A stretch of DNA of 23,316 bases from Phoronis ovalis. Lineage: Eukaryota; Phoronida; Phoronidae. Location of the stretch: contig JAOXYB010078166.1 of the NCBI GenBank assembly GCA_028565635.1, positions 1 through 23,316 on the forward strand, given 5' to 3'. Shown here piece after piece: positions 10,801-16,869 of the stretch; positions within the stretch are counted from its first letter, which is position 1, and each line of letters begins with the position of its first letter. The position numbers and the translations under genes were made by a program. Below the pieces are notes generated by a model. That model did no database searches, had not been told where the DNA came from, and saw nothing but the letters and a program-made list of their open reading frames with translations.

Positions 10801-12382
10801 CATATTTTGCATGCACATTGTTGTAAACTCTCATTCTGAAATGTTATTAATAATTTTGTTTGGCCGTGGTGATTCTATTTTGAATGAAGAATGGTATTCT
10901 TACTATTTTAGGCTTCAGGAGTGTAAACAGCCATGATCTTGCTCTAGTTAAGCTTAAGGATCCTGTTTCGTTCAATGACTATGTGAGACCTGCCTGTCTC
11001 CCTGAAAAGAAAGAAATCTTCCCGATGTCCTCTGAATGTTATGTCACAGGATGGGGATTCACCAATCCTTGTAAGTACTTTATTACAAGTTTCTAAGCAC
11101 TGTTACATGTATGGGGACATAAAGGTAGATACAGAAATTGCTTTTGTTGCTGGGAAAGATGTGGTAGAATAACATAACTACATAAAGCCATTGTGGGATG
11201 ATAGCTGGTCAGATGTAGTTCATCATTTTGGGCATGTTCTAAGTGGGGTATTGCCTAAGGTAGTTTTTTATTCGTAATATTTACCATAACATGGTGGCAG
11301 AATGTGACCAGGCTAAGTAAGAAAAAGAACTAGATATTTATATCAAATAGATGCCCTGGAAATTTATTTTTTGATCCTCTGGGCAGAATGTTAATAAAAA
11401 GGAACATGTATTATAGAGTGGGTGTTTATTTAGGTTTTCAATTTATATCACCAGTATATACTCAAATGTAGCGAATTGGCTGCTAAAATGGCAAAATGTA
11501 GATTATTAGCCACTTCTGGGCATATAGAATATAGGCCAACTATGAAAAGGTATTAAAAAATCATTAATTTAATTTTTAAACCTTCTGATGATATATTTAA
11601 TAACAAACTGTACATGTACTTGGATGTACCAAAGCCCTTTGTTTTGTTTATTGCCACATCCTAAATATCTTAAGCATTTAAATCATGATTTTCAGATGTC
11701 ATATTCCCTGAAGACTTGCGAGAAGCGAAGATGAAATTATTACCTGGTACTCGCTGTAGCTATCCACGATATGGACTTCGAGGTTTCCGTAATGATACTA
11801 TGCTGTGTGTTGGATATGACAGGGGTGCTGTCACTCCATGCAATGTAAGCGTATTATCATGGAGACAAATTCTTCAGTTTTATGCCATGGATACGTGTAG
11901 TTTCATTCTAATTGTAGAAAAAGTTATGCTCAACATTGATGTATCACCGGTTAGCAACACCACTAAAACATGGGAGCCAAGCTTCCCACCCGATATATTT
12001 AATTTTTAAGAGCAATTTTGCTGGAATCTGCGAGAACACTGTTACACAGTTGTTGCACTGAAACCATTAAGTAGCTACATTTTTATCTCTAAATTTGATA
12101 ATTTTAATAAATTAAAGATATATGTGCATGTGGCTGTTCAGTTTAGAGTAATACATAATTTTTGATTTCTGACATTTAGTTATTATTTATTTTTAAAAAA
12201 CAATATTACAATATTTGCAGGGAGACAGTGGTGGCCCGCTAGTGTGCAAAGATGAAAACAACCGTTGGACATTGGTTGGTATTGTAAGCTGGGGACGTGG
12301 TGGATGTGTTGGACAGCCTGCTGTTTTTGCTCGTGTCTCATATTTTGTTGACTGGATACAGAAAGTAGTTAATGAGAATTAA
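1677..12382 (+). CDS. Gene 1: LDLRa(x6)-SRCR-serine protease, enteropeptidase-like, 5' partial, 10 visible exons
   Basis: Join of 1677-1840, 2454-2564, 3618-3886, 6719-7042, 8391-8526, 8756-8969, 9577-9710, 10912-11070, 11696-11844 and 12221-12382. All junctions are GT/AG and all phases match, giving 606 residues plus a leading partial codon. Domains by visible residue: LDLRa 7-52, 56-91, 93-128, 130-165, 167-201 and 204-238; SRCR about 239-331; peptidase S1 about 350-606. Catalytic residues are His397 (TAAHC), Asp459 (HDLALVKL) and Ser556 (GDSGGP). Cysteines fit all standard S1 disulfides, including the Cys336 (VCG) to RPACLP link that tethers the two chains after activation. This order is known from enteropeptidase and related type II transmembrane serine proteases, so I infer an extracellular, membrane-tethered protease whose anchor lies upstream of the window. 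Odd points are Tyr at P1 of the activation site and a non-trypsin S1 pocket. Secretion without an anchor is possible, since the start is not seen. Confidence 0.93.
1841..2453 (+). other. Gene 1 intron, 613 bp; nothing recognised
   Basis: Bounded by GTTAGT and TTTTAG. AT-rich with T-runs near 2255 and 2393. No mobile-element signature was recognised. Confidence 0.6.
2454..2564 (+). CDS. Gene 1 visible exon 2: LDLRa module 2
   Basis: Acceptor ttctaacttttag, donor GTAAGT at 2565, phase 1 to phase 1, 111 nt. It encodes one complete LDLRa repeat (CLPDQFQC ... [16 protein letters not shown]) with the six expected cysteines and the DYSDE calcium motif. One module on one symmetrical phase-1 exon is the classic shuffled LDLRa arrangement. 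Confidence 0.92.
2565..3617 (+). other. Gene 1 intron, 1,053 bp, containing a diverged repeat
   Basis: Bounded by GTAAGT and TTTCAG. The middle (about 2930-3125) resembles 15380-15560 in the intergenic region, with TTTCAGCTTTGTA at 3072-3084 matching 15497-15509 and similar 'aggttt.tgactt' plus T-run sequence after it. The rest is AT-rich with no recognised content. Confidence 0.55.
2930..3125 (+). repeat. Diverged interspersed repeat, copy 1
   Basis: Shares TTTCAGCTTTGTA (3072-3084) and a following 'aaggtttctgacttac' plus T-tract with the copy at 15380-15560 ('gaggtttttgacttct' plus T-tract). Upstream parts also align loosely (an 'aatccc.ca' followed by A/T-rich text). The copies are old and the borders are uncertain. 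Confidence 0.5.
3618..3886 (+). CDS. Gene 1 visible exon 3: LDLRa modules 3, 4 and first half of 5
   Basis: Acceptor tgtactttcag, donor GTAACT at 3887, phase 1 to phase 0, 269 nt. It encodes two full LDLRa repeats ([10 protein letters not shown] to DEQGC, and [10 protein letters not shown] to DERNC) and the N-terminal half of a third ([16 protein letters not shown]), which is completed by the exon at 6719. Modules 3 and 4 resemble each other closely (FHCNNGLC versus FHCDNGLC), which suggests an internal tandem duplication. The reading frame stays open upstream through the acceptor, so a naive ORF call would start too early. Confidence 0.93.
4254..4282 (+). promoter_or_regulatory. Candidate TATA-box core promoter inside the TTAA element
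   Basis: TATAAATA at 4254-4261 is followed by the GC-richer AGCCCCGGTG. Two initiator-like sites lie 20 and 28 bases downstream: TCAGTT with A at 4274 and TCATCG with A at 4282. The zone 4210-4320 is CpG-rich compared with its surroundings. A donor-like GTAAGT follows at 4323. It could drive an element transcript; transcription itself is not shown by sequence. Confidence 0.4.
4506..4587. repeat. Cluster of five ATTGTAC-type motifs
   Basis: ATTGTAC occurs at 4506-4512, 4526-4532 and 4567-4573, inverted as GTACAAT at 4550-4556, with a variant TTTGTAC at 4581-4587. Spacing is 14-24 bp. Iterated short sites in direct and inverted orientation near one side of an element resemble protein-binding sites, for example for a transposase or repressor. 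The function is inference. Confidence 0.5.
4850..5170 (+). CDS. Short ORF in the TTAA element, unknown; possible recombinase N-terminal fragment
   Basis: From ATG 4850 the frame encodes 106 residues starting [20 protein letters not shown] and containing [20 protein letters not shown]; the same frame also has an ATG at 4829. The S-S-T-R-K-S pattern followed by an amphipathic stretch loosely recalls the N-terminal region of Crypton-type tyrosine-recombinase ORFs of invertebrates. No catalytic R-H-R-Y residues are present and the ORF stops just before the palindrome at 5177. Codon use cannot be judged. It is most likely a fragment or chance ORF in an element. Confidence 0.25.
   Translation: MEPEQVVSRIASLSNIQISDLILNKASSSTRKSIKYSSGIFCAYLTYQNVPEIAGNRKRIHFCCTMQYGPHARNQLIAKNHSRIYKENQYFQTFQGFTYLKLRFKV
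5177..5321. repeat. 61-bp near-perfect inverted repeat with 24-nt loop
   Basis: The left arm 5177-5237 and right arm 5262-5321 are reverse complements apart from one mismatch (the gag/gaa position in the 'aactgagcaat' segment) and one extra C (ttccg versus ttcg). The loop 5238-5261 is GC-rich (CTCGGGCCTGCGGCCTCG). Such an arm would form a long stable hairpin in DNA or RNA. It looks like a foldback/MITE or a structural part of the surrounding element. Near-identity of the arms implies recent origin or ongoing correction. Confidence 0.9.
5322..6440. other. Element interior, non-coding
   Basis: AT-rich with a C-run at about 5657-5666. Open frames on both strands are short and show no known motifs. 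No transposase or RT signature was recognised. Confidence 0.5.
6442..6551 (+). repeat. Two imperfect direct repeats at the right end of the TTAA element
   Basis: GGGGAGAT ... AATTCTTA ... ATTTAACA at 6442-6485 recurs at 6514-6551 with small indels, ending in CCGGCACC versus TCTGGTG. The copies are about 72 bp apart and end about 20 bp from the inverted terminus, like subterminal repeats of DNA transposons. Confidence 0.6.
6719..7042 (+). CDS. Gene 1 visible exon 4: rest of LDLRa 5, LDLRa 6 and start of SRCR
   Basis: Acceptor ttgactatttaag, donor GTAAGT at 7043, phase 0 to phase 0, 108 codons. It completes module 5 ([20 protein letters not shown]), encodes module 6 (NCSTSDFQC to DEVRC) and begins the SRCR domain ([20 protein letters not shown] ... 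WYPVCTDG ... [10 protein letters not shown]). Module 5 has a weakened calcium site (SGEDE instead of DGSDE). The frame runs from the intron-split module 5 into the SRCR with no stop, confirming the junction with 3886 across a 2.8-kb intron. Confidence 0.92.
7185..8293. repeat. Degenerate array of ~250-bp repeat units (array B), filling a gene 1 intron
   Basis: Same motif order as 50-1395: 'ttctttgtctcac' to 'cttcagtttttat' near 7188, 7466 and 7903; 'gatcacttccaa' or 'gattacttccaacatgg' with 'actggtggcca' near 7225, 7507, 7670 and 8155; 'ggacataggtcggtgggtg' near 7822. It ends in AAAGCAGACCTCTTG (8279-8293). It occupies most of the intron 7043-8390 in the same orientation as array A. The shared end suggests that both are copies of one composite element, not simple local slippage. 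Confidence 0.82.
8391..8526 (+). CDS. Gene 1 visible exon 5: SRCR second half
   Basis: Acceptor caaatttattttag, donor GTAGGA at 8527, phase 0 to phase 1. It encodes the C-terminal half of the SRCR domain, ending [16 protein letters not shown]. Together with the previous exon the domain has four cysteines and lacks some pairs of the full group A/B pattern, as expected for the reduced SRCR of membrane serine proteases. It leads directly into the VCG stalk cysteine of the protease domain. Confidence 0.9.
8756..8969 (+). CDS. Gene 1 visible exon 6: activation site and His loop of protease
   Basis: Acceptor gcttacattctag, donor GTAAGT at 8970, phase 1 to phase 2. It encodes the stalk cysteine (VCGLRSP), a pro-segment ending HSIPY, the new N-terminus [30 protein letters not shown] and the catalytic His397. 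The P1 residue at the activation cleavage is Tyr349 instead of the usual Arg or Lys. The last in-frame codon of the intronic read-through (TAG) is split by the donor: TA belongs to the exon and the next exon supplies C, giving Tyr406. Confidence 0.94.
8970..9576 (+). other. Gene 1 intron, 607 bp; nothing recognised
   Basis: Bounded by GTAAGT and TAATAG. It holds a short iteration of 'attttttcaaaa' near 9286-9321 but nothing else that can be named. Confidence 0.6.
9577..9710 (+). CDS. Gene 1 visible exon 7: protease segment
   Basis: Acceptor atttgataatag, donor GTAAGT at 9711, phase 2 to phase 1. It encodes [37 protein letters not shown]. This is the beta-strand and loop region between the catalytic His and Asp; LRLGSTKR and the HP of FVHP match the usual S1 pattern. 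Two N-glycosylation motifs (NYT, NNT) are visible. A different reading frame here also gives a long open frame, which is a shadow. Confidence 0.9.
9711..10911 (+). other. Gene 1 intron, 1,201 bp, hosting a retroelement relic
   Basis: Bounded by GTAAGT and TTTTAG. The portion 10080-10575 is a decayed Penelope-like element; the flanks (9711-10079 and 10576-10911) are AT-rich with nothing recognised. Confidence 0.6.
10080..10575 (+). pseudogene. Penelope-like retroelement relic: RT-to-endonuclease linker and GIY-YIG-type segment
   Basis: Reading the + strand with frame changes, 10165-10248 gives [11 protein letters not shown] and [13 protein letters not shown], like the conserved 'LVxTYxPxxP' segment after the RT thumb of Penelope-like elements. 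Then 10318-10570 gives [12 protein letters not shown] (the Cys-rich linker), [27 protein letters not shown] and, after a stop, [10 protein letters not shown], matching the 'C.s.nviYll.C.kC...YvGET...l..R...H' pattern of their GIY-YIG endonuclease. The Gly of the expected Y-V-G-E-T is Asp, and several stops and frame breaks are present, so it is dead. Only the 3' portion remains. A diverged UvrC-like or other GIY-YIG gene is less likely because of the linker motif. Confidence 0.75.
10912..11070 (+). CDS. Gene 1 visible exon 8: catalytic Asp
   Basis: Acceptor ttactattttag, donor GTAAGT at 11071, phase 1 to phase 1. It encodes [30 protein letters not shown] and [14 protein letters not shown]. 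It holds the catalytic Asp459 in HDLALVKL, the cysteine that pairs with the stalk (RPACLP) and the Cys136 equivalent (SSEC) before the conserved VTGWG. Confidence 0.94.
11071..11695 (+). other. Gene 1 intron, 625 bp; nothing recognised
   Basis: Bounded by GTAAGT and TTTCAG. AT-rich; no repeat, RNA gene or ORF of note. Confidence 0.6.
11696..11844 (+). CDS. Gene 1 visible exon 9: S1-pocket wall
   Basis: Acceptor atgattttcag, donor GTAAGC at 11845, phase 1 to phase 0. It encodes [34 protein letters not shown]. The two cysteines are the 168 and 182 equivalents. The stretch before the active serine reads A-V-T-P-C-N, so the 189 position, Asp in trypsin and enteropeptidase, is Thr550, and position 190 is Pro551. 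This exon decides the substrate preference. Confidence 0.93.
11845..12220 (+). other. Gene 1 intron, 376 bp; nothing recognised
   Basis: Bounded by GTAAGC and TTGCAG, phase 0, immediately before the codons for GDSGGP. The frame from the preceding exon stays open for about 160 bases into it, which could mislead a gene finder. Confidence 0.65.
12221..12382 (+). CDS. Gene 1 final coding exon: catalytic Ser and C-terminus
   Basis: Acceptor caatatttgcag, 53 codons plus TAA at 12380-12382. It encodes [35 protein letters not shown] and the C-terminal helix [11 protein letters not shown]. Ser556 is the nucleophile, SWG gives the 214-216 segment and the 220 cysteine is present. The usual Gly226 (P-G-V-Y) is Ala587 (P-A-V-F), and the 221-225 loop is shorter than in trypsin. 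The ending WI..V is normal, so the domain is full length. Confidence 0.95.
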   Translation, partial: GDSGGPLVCKDENNRWTLVGIVSWGRGGCVGQPAVFARVSYFVDWIQKVVNEN

Positions 12383-12823
12383 ACTATATTGAAATGGTAT
12401 AATTCAACTTCAGAATGAAAATGAGAGTTTTAAAAGGAATTTGTTATACGACAGTTAGTTATTTTGTGTTAAAGTGCATATTCCAGAGGACTGAAATATT
12501 GCTCATCTATATTTTGGAGTACTGTAATCAATGTATTTTGCTATTGGGGATCTTATGGTAACATATGTTCAGTGATTTTTATGTTTTATTGACCATGTAA
12601 TCATCCCTTTTCCAAATATGAAAGACTAGCACATACCTTCATGTGCGGGATGCTAATTTTGTTGTGTTGCCATTAGTTGATTCATCAAGTTGCATTGATT
12701 GAATAATTAAGCTTTTAGAATTAAGTTCAAAAATACATGTGATACAATTAAGAATATTGTAACTCAAACAGTGTTATATATCCTAGATACAATATATTTG
12801 GGTGCTATAATGTTAAGTGGGAC

Positions 12824-12852
12824 CTTTCAAGTTTGTTCTATTAACTTGAAAG
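12824..12852 (+). other. Perfect 10-bp hairpin in the gene 1 3' region
   Basis: CTTTCAAGTT (12824-12833) and AACTTGAAAG (12843-12852) are exact reverse complements around a 9-nt loop. It lies 440 bases after the stop codon and could fold in the mRNA. No known element family was recognised. Confidence 0.55.
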
Positions 12853-13776
12853 AGTTAAAAAAAGGTTTTAAAAAATTAACAAAACGAATTGCATATTATT
12901 GTCATGCTAATGTTATTTATATTTTATCTTTTTTATGAAAGTATAATGGAAAACTCATAATTAGCTAGAAAATAAGTTTTTTTATGGATTTTTTGTTGCA
13001 TAAAAACTACTTTGTAATATTATTTTATAGTCTAATATATAAACAGAAACAGACAATACTTAATCACGAAAAAATGTACAATATTTGATAGATTTTGTTA
13101 TGTAAACAATTGCTTTGTGATATTTTACATTGTCCATCATTTTATATAAATTATTATCAGGGATTTTTTAGCTTTTGACTGCTTATAAGATTCCAGTTTA
13201 TAAACTAGCTGTTGTCTGTGAATTATGAACAAATAAGCTTTATATTTGTGCTAGAATTGTTATAATAGTTTTCCACGATTGCCAAAATATTGGAGAACAA
13301 AGTAAATAATTTTGTTTTATTAACATTATTGCATGATATACTGCAGCTACAATTAATTATCTTCTTCAATAGGCAAAACTATTTGCATTAGTGTAGTACC
13401 TGGTCACAGACCCAAACCTGTCCAGCATGTCCAGGTAAACAGTTAAGTGTACAGCGCCTTTGGAACTGAGGTTATCAGAATCATTGGGAATTGCTGTTTG
13501 CATCCTCTAGTAAAGTGCAATAGTCTGTTTTACAGTCTAAAATGAAAAAAAGAAATTTTAAAACTATCAAGGGAACATTTTTCACAGATTTTTTCTGTAA
13601 ATAATTGCTTTGTGCTATTTATGTATAATCCAAAACATAATCAGAAATGGAAAATGTACAATTACTTTGGAACTTGATTATTTGGTAGATTTTATTAAAA
13701 TCTAACCTTTGACCTCTCAGTCTTTTAGCAACTGTATTCTGGATAAGTACTTTTTAGTAATCTTTTTTAAAAATAC

Positions 13777-13782
13777 AATAAA
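13777..13782 (+). terminator. Candidate polyadenylation signal AATAAA for gene 1
   Basis: First canonical AATAAA after the stop codon. A variant ATTAAA lies at 13694-13699. In AT-rich DNA a hexamer is weak evidence. Confidence 0.25.
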
Positions 13783-14136
13783 AAGATTTAACCAATTGCT
13801 ACTAACTACTTATTAGCTCTCTCTAGTGTCCTCCGCTTAAAAAATTCATTTTTATTATTAAATATTTAGTACCTACTTTCTTTCTGCTCTGTCAGAGTTC
13901 CTTTTTTCCGTTTCCTACGTTATACTCATTCACATATATTGACTTCACTCACCGTTTTATTTTACTTGCTAAAGTCTATAATTCGCCCTGTAGTCCAACG
14001 TAATACTGCCCAGGATTAACGTTTCGCCATGAGTTGAAAAAAACTTGTTCAAGTCATATAATTCCATCTACCTAGGAAGGTTTTGGTATGCATTTTAGTA
14101 TACATGCTAACATATCCCCCACTCCTAACCTTAACC

Positions 14137-14540
14137 CCTGGGGGGTATTCAAGGTTTTTTGACTACGGGGATGTGCCGCGGAACCCAATCCAAAATTTTA
14201 GCTTGCGGTAGCAAGCCAATCCAAATTTTTTGAAATATAAGGGTAGCAATCCAAATTTTTTGAAATATAAGGGTAGCAATCCAAAATTTTAAAGTATTTG
14301 AGTAGCAATCCATTTTTACGCAAACTGACTGATACAAACCAAATTCCAAAAATCGTTTCATGGATACAAACCTAAAATTAATCCAAATTATTTGCTGTAA
14401 GCAGCTGGTAGCAATCCAAATTTTTGAATTTCTTTACGGTAGCAATCCAAAAAAATACCGTAAGAAGTATGCAATCCAAATCCAAAATTTTCAACTGGGC
14501 TGCACACCCCCACCAAAAAATACCTTGAGTACCACCCGGG
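14137..14540. mobile_element. Foldback element 1 with GC-rich inverted ends and 30-bp internal repeats
   Basis: The left end (CCTGGGGGGTATTCAAGG at 14137-14154) matches the reverse complement of the right end (CCTTGAGTACCACCCGGG at 14523-14540) at 15 of 18 positions. Similarity continues inward (GGGGATGTGCCGC versus GGGGGTGTGCAGC). CCTTAACC at 14129-14136 is repeated at 14541-14548, a likely 8-bp target duplication, although the local sequence is itself CCTAACC-like. Inside, a 30-bp unit containing GGTAGCAATCCAAA repeats exactly at 14221-14250 and 14251-14280 and continues in diverged form to about 14480. There is no coding capacity; open frames on both strands only read through the repeats. 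Confidence 0.75.
14221..14309. repeat. 30-bp tandem repeat, two exact copies plus one diverged
   Basis: 14221-14250 and 14251-14280 are identical; 14281-14309 is a 29-bp variant. Each ends in GGGTAGCAAT or GAGTAGCAAT. Related GTAGCAATCC pieces recur near 14409 and 14440, so the array once spanned most of foldback element 1. Confidence 0.92.
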
Positions 14541-15379
14541 CCTTAACCCTACCCTTAATACAGTACAGCATGTATCTAACCCCTAAAAGGCGCAGGGTCC
14601 ATGGCTGTATGTTCTAGAACATTACGAATCGGGAGGATATATCCAAGCGATACGTACCTTAAGGCCGGTTAAGGGTACAAAGGTACACTCGGCTTTAGCA
14701 TGAAAACACTGCACGGGTAACCAGATTCATTAGTCTACGGATTATGCAATGTGACATATAACGGATATATTATGTGGCAAAATGCAAATTCTTCCAGATG
14801 ATGTTAAACAATTTTATCTCCAATAAATATTGTTATGGAAGAAAACGAAATTTATTATTATAGATAATTGTGTAGATTTTTCGAGGATATTTTCTAAAAA
14901 TTATCGTCAAATTCTGTTCTTTATCTGTTTGTTAGGAAATGAGCAAAAATTAGACTTGTCTAGGTACTTTCGCTTATGAAGCTGGCACAATTTCTGGTCC
15001 TATTGTGTCCATTTATTATTCTAAAAATTTACGGTGGAGAGTACAGTTCGGCACAACTTATTTAAACTATAAACTTTGTTGGGCAGTTAAATGAAAAGTT
15101 AATATAGCAACAGTATACAGTTTTGGATAGGTATTAACTTGAAGACTATGAAAATGTACTTTTCCTATCTCACGCATGACTGTGTAATCAGCAAAGGGAT
15201 ACTTTTGGGTAAAAACTTACTTTTTCAAAACACAAACTTCAAAAAAGTGTAAGTTCCATATCCCTACCAAAGCTGAAATTTTACCATAATTAACTTCAAA
15301 TAGAGATATCTAAAAGATTTAGATTTTAAAATTTTGCCTTTATTCAAAAGTTATGACCCATCAAAGTTCAACGGCCAGG

Positions 15380-15560
15380 AAAAATGAAATGAATCCCATA
15401 TATTTAGAAGCACATCATCATTTAAAAATGGAACAAAACTTGTTAAAATTTGAGACATATTATTACAGATCCTTGTTGGAAGTAATTTTAGCGAAATTTC
15501 AGCTTTGTATATCTAGAGGTTTTTGACTTCTATTTTTTTGGAATTTGTATTAAAAATAAG
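15380..15560 (+). repeat. Diverged interspersed repeat, copy 2
   Basis: Related to 2930-3125 through TTTCAGCTTTGTA (15497-15509) and the following 'gaggtttttgacttct' plus T-tract. The 14-mer AAATTTCAGCTTTG (15494-15507) also occurs inverted as CAAAGCTGAAATTT at 15268-15281, so part of the unit is duplicated in the opposite direction about 220 bp upstream. Confidence 0.5.
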
Positions 15561-15788
15561 GAAATTTTCACTGAAAGTGACGGATGTTCTGAGGTATGTT
15601 ACAAGCAGGCAGCTCCGGTGCTCTAGAAGGCCATTCATCAGAAGCACCCAACTCATGTAAAATATGAGTAAAAATAAACTGCTAAACCACATCCCGGTTC
15701 CACTTAAGGAAAATAATTCTTGTTTTATTTATTTTTCGAAAAATTTCAGTGCTGGATAGAGTATATACCAGTTTCGACATAGATCTTG

Positions 15789-15817
15789 CTCAGGGTTCGC
15801 TTTCCGAACCTCCTGAG
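15789..15817. other. GC-rich hairpin, 11-bp stem with 2-nt bulge
   Basis: CTCAGGGTTCG (15789-15799) pairs with CGAAC (15805-15809) plus CCTGAG (15812-15817) around a 5-nt loop, with CT bulged. It stands out from the AT-rich surroundings. It does not extend into a tRNA fold. Function unknown. Confidence 0.5.
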
Positions 15818-16830
15818 TGGGTTTCTTGAAGCTATATAACGACGTGCGTCTGTCTTAAAGTGTATTGTAAGTATAAGTCTAAATTGGGAAATTTTATCAT
15901 AAACGCATCGCAGTTTTAGAGTTAAGATGCGATGAATTTGAGAAACTCACACCAGAACCATTTATTTACAGGGTTTTTGAGGCCACTAACGAGCAGGATT
16001 ACTTGAGTCCCCCTGGCTAAGATGACTAACTTCTAAAATGTATTTTCTTGTTCAATGCTGGGTCATGTCTCGTGATTATACAATTAACAAATCAGATATT
16101 AAATTTTTATTCTCATTTCCCATTCATGTTCAGATAAAAGAAAATTAATGAACAATATTCATACACCAGTGAACATTATTCAAAATCTTCTAGCAAACCA
16201 TATATCTCAGTATCAACTGGAGGATACAACCTATAATATATTTTTTTATATTTATGATTTTTACACTAATTTATAAAAGTCAATGGGCGTTTTAATTTTA
16301 AAATTATTTAACCTACTGATTTAAAGATTAAACAAAGCTGAATATCTCAATAGCGATATCGTACCGAAATCTAATACAAGTATACAGCTCAAACACAGCG
16401 ACATGATAAAAACCTTCTAACAAATGTACTTTAGTTGTACTCTGACACTGATTCATATGTTATCGGTCCATTAAGCATTCATTTGATATTCTGGTCACTC
16501 TGATATTGAATTTTTTTTTTTATTCACACTGGCATTTTTCTATGTTAATGATTTCATAAAAGCGAACAATAAAAACTATAGCGAAGGGTGAATTGGGATT
16601 GGTCTATGCAAACAAAAGGACAAAAAGTACATACCTCGATCAAGTTTCATAATCAGGAATTACATTATTTATGTATGACAATTTTATAGTCTGCTTGGTG
16701 AAAGTACCTTTGACTTTAATATTTTCTGAAGGTTCTAGGCAGAAATTACACAAGAAGTTGCAGTGCTTTTTTGGCGTATAATAGAGGATTGCATTTGCGA
16801 GATCGGCACAAAAGTGCTGAACATTGGGAG

Positions 16831-16869
16831 ATGGGTCGCAATGACTTACACGGGAAATTTACGCCAAGG
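16831..16869 (+). CDS. Gene 2 exon 1: start codon and 13-residue cytosolic tip
   Basis: ATG at 16831 sits in a good context (G at -3, G at +4) and encodes MGRNDLHGKFTPR. The donor GTAAGT is at 16870 in phase 0, matching the phase-0 acceptor at 18516. There is an in-frame TAA at 16717 and no in-frame ATG between it and 16831, which supports this as the start. A TATAATA stretch at 16777-16783 lies about 50 bp upstream but is too weak in this AT-rich DNA to call as a promoter. Confidence 0.65.

Larger units (their letters stand above)
12383..14136 (+). other. Gene 1 3' UTR and start of intergenic region
   Basis: Non-coding AT-rich DNA after the stop codon. There is no AATAAA until 13777, so the 3' UTR may be about 1.4 kb, or a variant signal is used. 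A 10-bp-stem hairpin lies at 12824-12852. Nothing else was recognised. Confidence 0.5.
14541..16830. other. Intergenic region between gene 1 and gene 2
   Basis: No ORF, tRNA or rRNA was recognised. It contains an old repeat (15380-15560), a small inverted fragment of the same repeat (15268-15281) and a GC-rich hairpin (15789-15817). The promoter of gene 2 should be near the right end, but no strong core-promoter motif is visible. Confidence 0.5.

Noticed and set aside
14149-14617. Long open frames on both strands with repeated WIATLIFQK-type peptide
   Set aside because: They simply translate the 30-bp repeat of foldback element 1; no conserved protein motif.
15789-15817. tRNA-like arm (GGGTTCG...CGAACC)
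   Set aside because: The stem resembles a T-arm only superficially; no acceptor stem, anticodon arm or D-arm could be folded around it.
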